49,592 nt of DNA from the NCBI RefSeq assembly GCF_946221515.1, contig NZ_CAMJVK010000006.1:1-49592 (forward strand). Reading direction: 5' to 3'. The DNA comes from an uncultured Fenollaria sp. Its GTDB lineage: Bacteria > Bacillota > Clostridia > Tissierellales > Peptoniphilaceae. A program made the translations under genes and the position numbers. How positions within the stretch are numbered: the first letter of the stretch is position 1; each line of letters begins with the position of its first letter. This document shows, piece by piece, positions 40,603 to 48,477 of this stretch. Under the pieces are notes generated by a model. The model did not search any database and was not told where the DNA came from. It saw only the letters and a program-made list of their open reading frames with translations.

Positions 40603-43266
40603 TTATTTGATTAGTAGCCAATCTTCTTCCAACCTCTTCATTAAATCTTCTTTATAACGTCTAACAAATTCATGAGTGTTAGTTGCCTCCACCATATCAT
40701 TCCATCCCCAGAAGCTTTCATCTAAGTCTGTGAATCTCTTTATCGTTTGTGGGTTCTTGCACTTTAATAATGATAAATTGTCATATTTTCTTTCAAAGAT
40801 CTTATTTAAGATAACTGCTGCTTCTGCTCTTGTGATATTGGCGTCTGGTCTGAATAGTCCGTCTGGGTAGCCTGTGATTCTCTTTGCTTGGTATTCTGAG
40901 CCGATAGCTCTTTCTGCCCAGTGACCAGGAACGTCTGCGAATGGCGCAACGCCATATGGTTTGTTATCGATTGTAGATATCATTTGAGTAAATTCTGCTC
41001 TAGTTATAGGGGCGTTTGGTCTGAAGCGTCCGTCCGGGTAGCCCTTCATTATGCCTCTAAATACTACTGCGTTTATGGCTTTGTTGTACCATGAGCTTTC
41101 TGTGTCAGTGAAGTTTGGTTTTGCAGCGGATCCTATGGCTTCGATGTTTAGTAGTCTTGCTAGCATTGCTGCTGCTTCGGCTCTTGTTATTGATCCATTT
41201 GGTCTAACGCTTCCATCTGGGTAACCGAAGATATATGTTTTATGATCGTCGCCCTTGATTTCTTCAGGCTCTTCAACTTTTTCTTCTTCGGCTCTCTTCC
41301 ATATTGCATATAGAGTAGTGTCTGTGTATATCCTATCGCCTGGTTTTACTTCGTCAAGATGATCTCTATCGTAGCTCCAGCCTTTGAAGATGTATCCTCT
41401 TCTTCTTGGGATATATAGATGAGGCTCGATTAAGTCGCCTTCTTCTACTTCGATGTTTGTAATTCTGCCAGAACGATGGTTTTCGTCTAGTGTAAGGATA
41501 AGTATTGTTAATGGTTTTGGTGCAGGTTTTTCCCATATTGCATATAGATATAAATTGCCCTTTACATTTATTTCTTGACCTGGCTCATACTCAGGCTTTG
41601 TGGCATCTTTATCAGTAGACCAGCCAAGAAATTTAGTAGAATTTGTAAAGCCAGTTTCTTCAAGTGTTTTAATTATGCTCTTTCTTTCTAAAACTAAAAA
41701 ACTACTGTCTCCATAAGATCCTTCTTGTACTAGATCTGGACCAAGCTTTGTGCTATCTACTTCACTTAAATATACTTTGCCTTGTCCGCCATTAGGATCA
41801 TACGCTGTTATTGATTTTGGATTAACATAATCTACATCATAGTTATTTACTAAAGAATCAACTTTTTCTAATTTATTTGTTGCACTTAAAACATAAAGCC
41901 TTCCATCCAAAGAATATTTTGCAAACTTTAAATTTGTGAAATCTTTATAATTTTTTGGTGGATTGTAAAAGCCATTACCAGCAAAATTTTTATCAAATAT
42001 AGTATTCTCATTTGTTGTTAAACCGTCATATGTGTCATTCTCTATATCTTGATACCGTGCTCCCCATCCGTTTATAGTTATAGCGCCGCCATTAAGTCCT
42101 GCTTTATTTCCAATAAGTTTACAATTTTTAAATTCAGCACTACTGCTACACAAAAACATACCTCCACCGATTAAATCAGCGCTATTATTGATTATATCTA
42201 CACTCTCTAATGGGCTCTCAAAGAAACCACCACTAGTACTATACGCTCCGCCAGATATTAAAGCATGATTCCCTGAAATTTCTGTGTTTTTTATGCTTGT
42301 CCCACAGTACTCAGTAAAAATACCTCCACCTCTTGTTGCTTTATTATTAAGTATTTTTAAGTTTTCTAGCTTTGTATTAACGCATGCTCTTACAGCTATA
42401 GCGCCACCTGTTTCTCCAGCCTCATTATTTTCAAAAAACGAATCTTTTAACGTGCTTTTACCTGCATTATCTAAAAATACTCCGCCAGCATACTTGCGAG
42501 CTTTGTTGCCTATAACTTTTATATTAGATAATGCTACTTTTCCATAAACATTTATTGCCCCGGCATCACCATTAGAGCTATTATTTATAAACTCACTATT
42601 TCTTATAGAACAAGTAAAGTTTTCATTAAATCCTTCCTCAACGTTCAAAGCACCACCAATACAATTATCCCCATCTGTACTTCTAGCTTTATTATTAGTA
42701 AACTTAGAGTTTTTTATTTCAAACTTATTTACACTTCTAATATAAGCCGCACCGCCTTCATCAGCTAAGCAGTTTTTAAATATAGTATTATTAATATATA
42801 ATTCACTTTCTGATGCACCATATAAAGTGCTTAATCCTTGATAATAATTATCTTCACTAACTCCACCATCTATAATAAGGTTTTCTAAGCTAAGCTTAAT
42901 AGAATTCCCGCTGTTTTCACTAAATCTAATTAAAGGTGTTTTTTCTTTTCCGCCATCGGCTCCACTTATAGTTTTACCATTACCATTAATTGTGATATTG
43001 CCACTTAATTCAAGGCTTTTTAACTCCCCAGCTTCAATGGGCAAAATTAAATCATCATTTAGTGTAAGTGTATATGCTTTATCCGAAGCAAAATTACTTG
43101 CATTATTAATATACGCAAGAAGTTCTTTTGCAGTGTTAAAGCTTACATTATCATCACCACTTATAACGTATTTTGCATCTTGCGCAAAACTTACTTCGCT
43201 TAAATACGCTGATGATGTAAATATCATTGCTATTGCAAGGATTATTGCAAACAATTTCTTTTTCAT
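40603..43266 (-). CDS. SLH-anchored beta-helix surface protein, paralogue of 17968-21102
   Basis: 887 residues from the ATG at 43266 (AAAAGGAGCGAAAA upstream); the longer frame to 43356 enters the upstream region. Order: signal peptide (MKKKLFAIILAIAMIFTSSA), beta-helix region (about 70-480) with recurring NN-A-GGAI motifs (CIGGALNVEEG, ARKYAGGVFLDNAG, GETGGAIAVRAC), two InlB-type repeats, three SLH domains. From the LTLDENHRSG segment to the end, about 310 residues are almost identical to the first SLH protein, at DNA as well as protein level, while the N-terminal helix is clearly different. The shared part is the wall-anchoring stalk; the variable part is exposed. Confidence 0.88.
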   Translation of the reverse strand: MKKKLFAIILAIAMIFTSSAYLSEVSFAQDAKYVISGDDNVSFNTAKELLAYINNASNFASDKAYTLTLNDDLILPIEAGELKSLELSGNITINGNGKTISGADGGKEKTPLIRFSENSGNSIKLSLENLIIDGGVSEDNYYQGLSTLYGASESELYINNTIFKNCLADEGGAAYIRSVNKFEIKNSKFTNNKARSTDGDNCIGGALNVEEGFNENFTCSIRNSEFINNSSNGDAGAINVYGKVALSNIKVIGNKARKYAGGVFLDNAGKSTLKDSFFENNEAGETGGAIAVRACVNTKLENLKILNNKATRGGGIFTEYCGTSIKNTEISGNHALISGGAYSTSGGFFESPLESVDIINNSADLIGGGMFLCSSSAEFKNCKLIGNKAGLNGGAITINGWGARYQDIENDTYDGLTTNENTIFDKNFAGNGFYNPPKNYKDFTNLKFAKYSLDGRLYVLSATNKLEKVDSLVNNYDVDYVNPKSITAYDPNGGQGKVYLSEVDSTKLGPDLVQEGSYGDSSFLVLERKSIIKTLEETGFTNSTKFLGWSTDKDATKPEYEPGQEINVKGNLYLYAIWEKPAPKPLTILILTLDENHRSGRITNIEVEEGDLIEPHLYIPRRRGYIFKGWSYDRDHLDEVKPGDRIYTDTTLYAIWKRAEEEKVEEPEEIKGDDHKTYIFGYPDGSVRPNGSITRAEAAAMLARLLNIEAIGSAAKPNFTDTESSWYNKAINAVVFRGIMKGYPDGRFRPNAPITRAEFTQMISTIDNKPYGVAPFADVPGHWAERAIGSEYQAKRITGYPDGLFRPDANITRAEAAVILNKIFERKYDNLSLLKCKNPQTIKRFTDLDESFWGWNDMVEATNTHEFVRRYKEDLMKRLEEDWLLIK

Positions 43267-43413
43267 TTTTTCGCTCCTTTTATTATAATACTTTATTCTA
43301 ATAGCTAATATGGTTATGCATCTTGTATTATAGCACAAAAACACTAGAATAATCAAGCTTTCAGCGAATTTGTAACAGAACCGTAATAATATTTAAATGT
43401 TTGTAACATTTTC

Positions 43414-43449
43414 ACAAAAAAAGTGAGCACATCATTTCAATGTACTCAC
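43414..43449 (-). terminator. Terminator of the ribU-like transcript
   Basis: GTGAGCACAT (43423-43432) pairs with ATGTACTCAC (43440-43449) with one mismatch, and a T run follows on the minus strand. It is about 240 bases beyond the ribU-like stop, so the transcript includes a family A repeat as 3' UTR. Confidence 0.75.
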
Positions 43450-43506
43450 TCATGGGATTATTATTCATTCATTTTTATCAAAATATTTAATAAAAAATTT
43501 TCTTAT

Positions 43507-43692
43507 TTATATTTTGCTAATTTCGCAGAGAAAATTGATTCACGGGACGAAGTGGAACGAGCGCCCGATCGACATCGTACTAACGGGTACGTTGAGGGAG
43601 GAAGCGAAGCGAACAAGTTCCGTGGGCAATTTGAAGAACCTCGTACTTTCGTACGAGAACCTTGGTGCTTCGCACGAACGTGAAATTTATTT
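43507..43692 (-). repeat. Structured 3'-UTR repeat, family A copy 12, with hairpin module H
   Basis: The outer arms TAATTTCGC and GTGAAATTTA enclose an A core (GGGACGAAGTGGAACGAGCG, CATCGTACTAACGGGTACGT, GAACAAGTTCC) and an H hairpin (GAAGAACC, TCGTAC/GTACGA, GAACCTTGGTGCTTCGC). The outer arm overlaps the stop codon of the ribU-like gene. Confidence 0.7.
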
Positions 43693-44334
43693 AAGTCCTG
43701 AACGTAAATATATTATAAGTGCTATCAAGCAAAGCAACACCACAAAGCTCACCATCTTGATTGTAGTCCAAGTAGCATTCTTTTCTGAGCTTACTTCTTC
43801 TGTAAGTCCAGCGCCTGCTAATGCGCTCTTGATTGGCTTATACAAAAGTATGATCAGTGCTGCGTTAACTCCGCCTTTGATTAGGTTAAATGGTATGATA
43901 ACTGGCATAAGTTTTACTACTTCTGCTCTCGGGAAGCCTGTGTATATCGGTGTTACAACTAGGTTCCAAAGCGACATAACTACTGTTAGCGATAAAACTG
44001 CGCACACTAGTGACAAAACTGCTCCCTTTGTAGTTCTTTTCTTGTGGTAGATAGCTACTGCTATACCTGAGAATGAAAGTGTTGCGATGATGTTCATAAC
44101 TGCGCCCCAAGGTCCTGACTCGGAGAAAGTTATCATCTCTACCAAAACTTCAATCACTGCTGCGACTATCGTTACTAGTGGTCCAAAGATGAAGCCTGAT
44201 GTCGTTAAGATAACGTCTTTTGGATCGTACTTAAGAAATGGTAGTGATGTGATCGGGAAGCGAATTATCGCTGTTAAAACTATTGCCATAGCGGCAACTG
44301 CTGCAATTAATGTGATTTTTTTTGCTTTTGACAT
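43687..44334 (-). CDS. ribU: ECF transporter substrate-binding component, RibU-like (riboflavin)
   Basis: 215 residues from the ATG at 44334; a GTG at 44346 is too close to the AAGGAGG site. Six transmembrane helices. The segment FPFLKYDPKDV-type (FLKYDPKDVILTTSGFIFGP) is the RibU flavin-binding signature, followed by IEVLVEMITFSESGPWGAVMN. It captures riboflavin and works with the shared energising module EcfAA'T, not in the window. An FMN riboswitch directly upstream confirms the substrate. The poly-T between ribosome site and start could permit slippage. Confidence 0.92.
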   Translation of the reverse strand: MSKAKKITLIAAVAAMAIVLTAIIRFPITSLPFLKYDPKDVILTTSGFIFGPLVTIVAAVIEVLVEMITFSESGPWGAVMNIIATLSFSGIAVAIYHKKRTTKGAVLSLVCAVLSLTVVMSLWNLVVTPIYTGFPRAEVVKLMPVIIPFNLIKGGVNAALIILLYKPIKSALAGAGLTEEVSSEKNATWTTIKMVSFVVLLCLIALIIYLRSGLK

Positions 44335-44377
44335 AAAAAAAAACACCCTCCTTAATGATTATTCAACTAATAACCTT

Positions 44378-44492
44378 TAAGATCTTTTTCCATCCTGACT
44401 ATACAGTCGGCACCTGAATCTCACAGGTTCTGCAAACGCTCGTGGGCTTTACCGCCGGTTAAAAGGAATTTCACCTTACCCCAAAGTATTAG
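44378..44492 (-). ncRNA. FMN riboswitch (RFN element)
   Basis: Canonical blocks on the minus strand: CTTTGGGGTAAGGTGAAATT, ACCGGCGGTAAAGCCCACGA, a GCAGAACCTGTGAGATTCAGG arm, GGTGCCGACTGTATAGTCAG and GATGGAAAAAGATC. It ends about 45 bases before the ribU-like start, in range of the AAGGAGG site, so control may be translational; no clear terminator lies between. Confidence 0.95.
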
Positions 44493-44502
44493 ATGTACCT
44501 TT

Positions 44503-44531
44503 ATTATAGTCCTCTCTTAATAATTTGTCAA
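44503..44531 (-). promoter_or_regulatory. Promoter of the FMN riboswitch transcript
   Basis: On the minus strand TTGACA (44526-44531) and TATAAT (44503-44508) with a 17-base spacer: both boxes match the consensus exactly. Confidence 0.85.
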
Positions 44532-44533
44532 GG

Positions 44534-45043
44534 CTAAATAAAAAATTCAAGGCTCATCACGGCTTTGCTCCCACTATTCACTTTATAGTAGCGAAGTTCG
44601 TGGTACCAGTTTGTAAAGACTTTTAGATAAATTTCACCCATCGTTATGGCGTAGCCTGTGACTATGACCCAATGCGCGCTTTTTACTGACTCTACTAGGA
44701 GCATGGCTGTTATATGTCCCTGGTCAATGGCGCGTGCCATGTCCATGGTTTTGGGAAAATATTTTCTTTTAATATTTACGCTTGTCTTTCTATTTTTAAT
44801 AATCTTTTTGAGGCGTGGCTCCATAAATAAGACTGGTCCTGAACGTATATGACTATACACTTCATTAAAACTTACTTCACTAAAGCCCATCATCTTCATG
44901 ATGTTGGTGGCTGTAGTGAAGGCGCAGTGATTGTTTAGGCCCGTTCCCTCAAAGTCATTCGTAATAGAAAGTGATGCTAGGTCCACTCCCAGCATCACTT
45001 CTTTATCTACTTTATCTAATTTTTTAATAAATCCGTAGCTCAT
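44534..45043 (-). CDS. C39-like papain-fold protein
   Basis: 169 residues. A cysteine in LNNHCAFTTATNIMKMMGFS and a histidine in AHWVIVTGYAITMGEIYLKV, with a later FTNWYHELRYY, give the Cys-His arrangement of C39-type cysteine peptidases. There is no signal peptide or membrane segment, so it should act inside the cell. I do not know a specific family and peptidase activity is an inference. Its ATG overlaps the stop of the malic enzyme fusion (TAATG), so it is the last gene of that operon. Confidence 0.55.
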   Translation of the reverse strand: MSYGFIKKLDKVDKEVMLGVDLASLSITNDFEGTGLNNHCAFTTATNIMKMMGFSEVSFNEVYSHIRSGPVLFMEPRLKKIIKNRKTSVNIKRKYFPKTMDMARAIDQGHITAMLLVESVKSAHWVIVTGYAITMGEIYLKVFTNWYHELRYYKVNSGSKAVMSLEFFI

Positions 45044-47259
45044 TACTCTTGATAAGCGTGGTAAACTGCTTTTGCAACGGCTTTTGGAACTCTTTCGTCG
45101 AACATATCTGGCATGATATGATCAAATGTAAGTTCTTCGTCTGATACAAGGTCTGCGATTGCATGTGCAGCTGCGACTTTCATATCGAATGTGATTGTCT
45201 TTGCGCGTCTATCAAGTGCTCCTCTGAATATTCCAGGGAAAGCTAGGGAGTTGTTGATTTGGTTAGCAAAGTCACTTCTACCTGTTCCAACTATCTTCGC
45301 GCCAGCTTCTTTTGCTTCGTCTGGATAGATTTCTGGAACTGGGTTTGCCATAGCAAATACTATCGCATCTTTGTTCATAGTCTTAACCATGTCTTTTGTA
45401 AGTACGCCTGGAGCTGAAACGCCTATGAATACGTCGGCACCTACCATTGCGTCCTTAAGTGTACCTTCTTGGTTATCTGGATTTGTCTTTTCAGCGATTT
45501 CTGCCTTGATCCAGTTGTTCTTTTCATTTCCTCTATAGATAATGCCCTTTGAGTCGCAAACAAGGATGTTCTTAACGCCTAGGTTAAGCATCATATAGGC
45601 GATGGCAATGCCTGCTGCGCCACTACCATTGATAACGACTTTAAGGTCTGCGTAATCTTTTTTAACAAGTTTGCATGCGTTGATAAGTGCAGCTGTTACG
45701 ACGATGGCTGTGCCATATTGATCGTCATGAAATACTGGTATATCAAGCATCTCATCAAGTTTTCTCTCTATCTCAAAGCATCTAGGCGCACTGATATCTT
45801 CAAGGTTAATGCCGCCAAAGCCTGGAGCGATGTTTTTAACTGTATTAACGATTTCGTCAACGTCTTGTGTATCAAGCATGATAGGGAAAGCGTCAACACC
45901 GCCAAACTTTTTGAATAGTATGGACTTTCCTTCCATAACTGGCATACCAGCCTTAGAACCGATATTGCCAAGGCCAAGAACTGCTGAACCGTCTGTAACT
46001 ACAGCGATAAGGTTACCCTTTGCAGTGTATTTGTATTGAAGCTCACTGTCCTCGTGTATAAGCTTGCAAGGCTCTGCAACGCCTGGTGTGTAGGCAAGTG
46101 CAAGGTCATGAGCGTTGTTTACCTCAACCTTTGGAACTACTTCTAATTTACCTCTTTTTTCTTCGTGAAACTTCAGTGCTTCTTCTTTGTAAGCCATGTC
46201 ATCCTCTCCTTTTAAATAATTATTGATGATATTTGCCGCTCTATCCAATGACTCAGAGTCATATGTAAGGTCTATCATCCTAGTAAAGCCTTGCTCAATG
46301 AAAGAGGCCTTCTCCTCTTCTGCGTCGAGCGCCAGACCGATAATCTCTTTGTCATACTCTTTCGCCTTGTTCAAGACAAGGGCCCTAAAACTTTCCTTCC
46401 TAAGCTTTAAGGACAGATAGTCGTCAACTAGTATTATTATATCACTTTTTTGAGCAATATTGTCAAAATTAAAATATTTTTCTAAAAAATCTCCTAAATC
46501 CACTACTTTTGCGTTCAAAAACTTAACTAGGCTAAGCATGGATCCGCCGCCTGCACCAGCCGCTTCAACGCTTTTGACCTTGAAGCCAAAATGATTTTGC
46601 AAAAGGTACTGAAAATTCTCCATATTGCGCTCGAAAATCTCAAGGATCAGATTGTCCTTGATGAGCCTGTTCTGATAAGTAGTGCCTCTGTAGCCGATGA
46701 AGCGCGTCTTTGAGTACTTCAAAACGCTAAAGTCAACGCCGTCCACAAGCGCGTCAAGTTCAGTCGTGTCAAAGTGCTTGATCTTGTAGATGTCCCTCGT
46801 CTGGGTCACTTCTTCGTCTAGGACGTTGTAAAACTTCACGCCCATGGCACGCAAAAAGCCTATGGCAGCGTCATTGACACCACTTCCGCCTATCGATATG
46901 GTGATCTTCCTCTCGCCACGCTCAATGAGTTTCTTAACGAGAGCGCCTGCCAAGTAGCTTGTCGAGCTTAAGTCGCCTTTAACCTTGTAGTTCACTATGT
47001 TGGAGAAGGATACAAGCACATGCTCATCTAATCTTAGGTACTTAAGATCGTGTTCTTCGCCAGCTTCGTCCATTGCCGTAAGCGTCTCGACTGTGAATGA
47101 ATCAAGGTCCTCCGTCGCCTCATAAATGTTGCCATAGCCGTCTGGAAGCGCGTATATATCTACGTCGGCATCTATTTTCCCTTCTATCGCCTTAAGTAGC
47201 TCCAAGGACGAAATCCCTGAAATAAAGGAGCCGGCGATAAGTGCGACCTTCTTAGACAA
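45043..47259 (-). CDS. Fusion ORF: degenerate glycerate-kinase-like domain plus NAD-dependent malic enzyme
   Basis: 738 residues. Residues 1-350 resemble glycerate kinase GlxK: KVALIAGSFISGISSLELLK, DADVDIYALPDGYGNIYEAT, KITISIGGSGVNDAAIGFLR and AAGAGGGSMLSLVKFL. From Met355 onward there is a complete short malic enzyme: LALAYTPGVAEPC, LIAVVTDGSAVLGLGNIGSK, GMPVMEGKSILFKKFGGVDA, GGINLEDISAPRCFEIERKL, DIPVFHDDQYGTAIV and an NAD domain with VINGSGAAGIAIAYM. It decarboxylates malate to pyruvate. The start is a TTG overlapping the upstream dehydrogenase stop. A ribosome site (AAAGGAGAGGATGAC) stands right before the codon for Met355, so a separate malic enzyme of 384 residues is probably also made from 46197. 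Confidence 0.8.
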   Translation of the reverse strand: MSKKVALIAGSFISGISSLELLKAIEGKIDADVDIYALPDGYGNIYEATEDLDSFTVETLTAMDEAGEEHDLKYLRLDEHVLVSFSNIVNYKVKGDLSSTSYLAGALVKKLIERGERKITISIGGSGVNDAAIGFLRAMGVKFYNVLDEEVTQTRDIYKIKHFDTTELDALVDGVDFSVLKYSKTRFIGYRGTTYQNRLIKDNLILEIFERNMENFQYLLQNHFGFKVKSVEAAGAGGGSMLSLVKFLNAKVVDLGDFLEKYFNFDNIAQKSDIIILVDDYLSLKLRKESFRALVLNKAKEYDKEIIGLALDAEEEKASFIEQGFTRMIDLTYDSESLDRAANIINNYLKGEDDMAYKEEALKFHEEKRGKLEVVPKVEVNNAHDLALAYTPGVAEPCKLIHEDSELQYKYTAKGNLIAVVTDGSAVLGLGNIGSKAGMPVMEGKSILFKKFGGVDAFPIMLDTQDVDEIVNTVKNIAPGFGGINLEDISAPRCFEIERKLDEMLDIPVFHDDQYGTAIVVTAALINACKLVKKDYADLKVVINGSGAAGIAIAYMMLNLGVKNILVCDSKGIIYRGNEKNNWIKAEIAEKTNPDNQEGTLKDAMVGADVFIGVSAPGVLTKDMVKTMNKDAIVFAMANPVPEIYPDEAKEAGAKIVGTGRSDFANQINNSLAFPGIFRGALDRRAKTITFDMKVAAAHAIADLVSDEELTFDHIMPDMFDERVPKAVAKAVYHAYQE

Positions 47260-48196
47260 TTCTATTTAAGCTCCTGCCATCGATGTAGGCTTTGATATTG
47301 TCATAAATAACTTTGTAAAGCCTTTGTCTTGCTTCAAGTGAAGCCCAAGCGATGTGTGGCGTAAAAGCCGCATTATCAAGGGCATATAGCTTGTTGTCCT
47401 TAGTCATAGGTTCAGGCGCAGAAACGTCCGAAGCGTAGAAAGCGACCTTGCCATTCTTAAGAGCGTCAGCTAAATCAGCCTCATTAATAAGGCCGCCACG
47501 TGCTGTGTTTATGATGATGGCTGTGTTCTTCATAAGCGCAAGGCTATCTTTATTGATAATTTCTTTTGAATCCGCATTCATTGGCGCGTGTAGACTCACT
47601 ATGTCCGCTTCTTTGAAAAAGTCTTCGTAGTCACGGAAGAAGTCCCCATCGGCATGGTGACCCGCTACCTTTAAGGCGATGACCTTCATGCCAAGAGCCC
47701 TATAAGCGTCGGCAACTTTTTGACCGATGTCGCCGTAACCAACTATGCCCGCTGTTTTGCCAGCAAGCTCGTGAATAGTGCCTAGGAAGAAATTAAAGTC
47801 ACGGCTGTCCACCCATTCTCCATTACGAACATTTTTTGCATAACTATAGACATCGTTAGTCACATTAAGTAAGTGAGCAAGCGTTAGCTGTACAACCGAA
47901 TAAGTCGAGTAGCTAGGAACGTTCGCTAGACCTATGCCAAGCTCCTTAAGCGCATTTAAGTCGATGTTGTCGAAGCCAGTTGCTGCCTCGGCGATGAACT
48001 TCACCTTAGTGCCCTCAAGCTCAGCTTTGCCAAGCCTTACCTTGTTTGTGATCACGATGCCCGCATCCTTGATTCTTTCTTTTATATCAGATGGATTAGT
48101 TCTGTCATATGTAATAAATTCGCCAAAGTCCTTGAACATAGCAGTGTCAATGTCGCCCGGATTTGAATTGTACATGTCTAAGAAAACTATCTTCAT
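47252..48196 (-). CDS. D-2-hydroxyacid dehydrogenase, glycerate/hydroxypyruvate reductase-like
   Basis: 314 residues from the ATG at 48196 with AGAGGTGATATTT upstream; a longer frame to 48226 has no such site. NAD-binding GIVGYGDIGQKVADAYRALG, substrate/catalytic Arg in INTARGGLINEADLADAL, Glu in SAPEPMTKDN and His in TPHIAWASLEARQRLY. The N-terminal EAATGFDNIDLNALKELGI is family-typical. The likely reaction is hydroxypyruvate/glycerate interconversion, supported by the glycerate-kinase-like domain encoded next. First gene of a four-step operon with the fusion ORF and the C39-like gene. Confidence 0.88.
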   Translation of the reverse strand: MKIVFLDMYNSNPGDIDTAMFKDFGEFITYDRTNPSDIKERIKDAGIVITNKVRLGKAELEGTKVKFIAEAATGFDNIDLNALKELGIGLANVPSYSTYSVVQLTLAHLLNVTNDVYSYAKNVRNGEWVDSRDFNFFLGTIHELAGKTAGIVGYGDIGQKVADAYRALGMKVIALKVAGHHADGDFFRDYEDFFKEADIVSLHAPMNADSKEIINKDSLALMKNTAIIINTARGGLINEADLADALKNGKVAFYASDVSAPEPMTKDNKLYALDNAAFTPHIAWASLEARQRLYKVIYDNIKAYIDGRSLNRIV

Positions 48197-48382
48197 AAAT
48201 ATCACCTCTAATGTATAGCTACCCAAAGGGAAGTGATTTTAAACGGTGGGGTGGGTTTGTGAAAGGCAAAATCAAAACCTTGTAAGCTCAAAGCTTAAAT
48301 ATTACTGATAATGTAACTCGGATTAGAATGGAAACATTTGTAAAAAATAAATTAAATAATAATTCTAAGTGCTTTGTGTTTG

Positions 48383-48421
48383 AAAAAAATCAGACCATAA
48401 CTTACTTATTATGGTCTTTTT
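48383..48421. terminator. Bidirectional terminator
   Basis: Perfect arms GACCATAA and TTATGGTC over an 8-base loop, flanked by seven A and by a T run, lying after the histidine kinase gene. No gene is seen in 48197-48477 apart from this hairpin and the dehydrogenase leader. Confidence 0.75.
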
Positions 48422-48477
48422 ATATAAATCAAATATAATAAAATAAAGAAATTTGATATTATAGTAGTATTCTCTAT

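Noticed and set aside
14410..43692. CRISPR array as an explanation for the repeated intergenic sequences.
   Set aside because: The repeats are dispersed over 30 kb, have complementary arms and no regular spacers, and no cas genes are present.
44534..45043. Bacteriocin-processing peptidase on the basis of the C39-like Cys-His pattern.
   Set aside because: No ABC transporter, no double-glycine leader peptide gene and no membrane segment are nearby, so only the fold is proposed.
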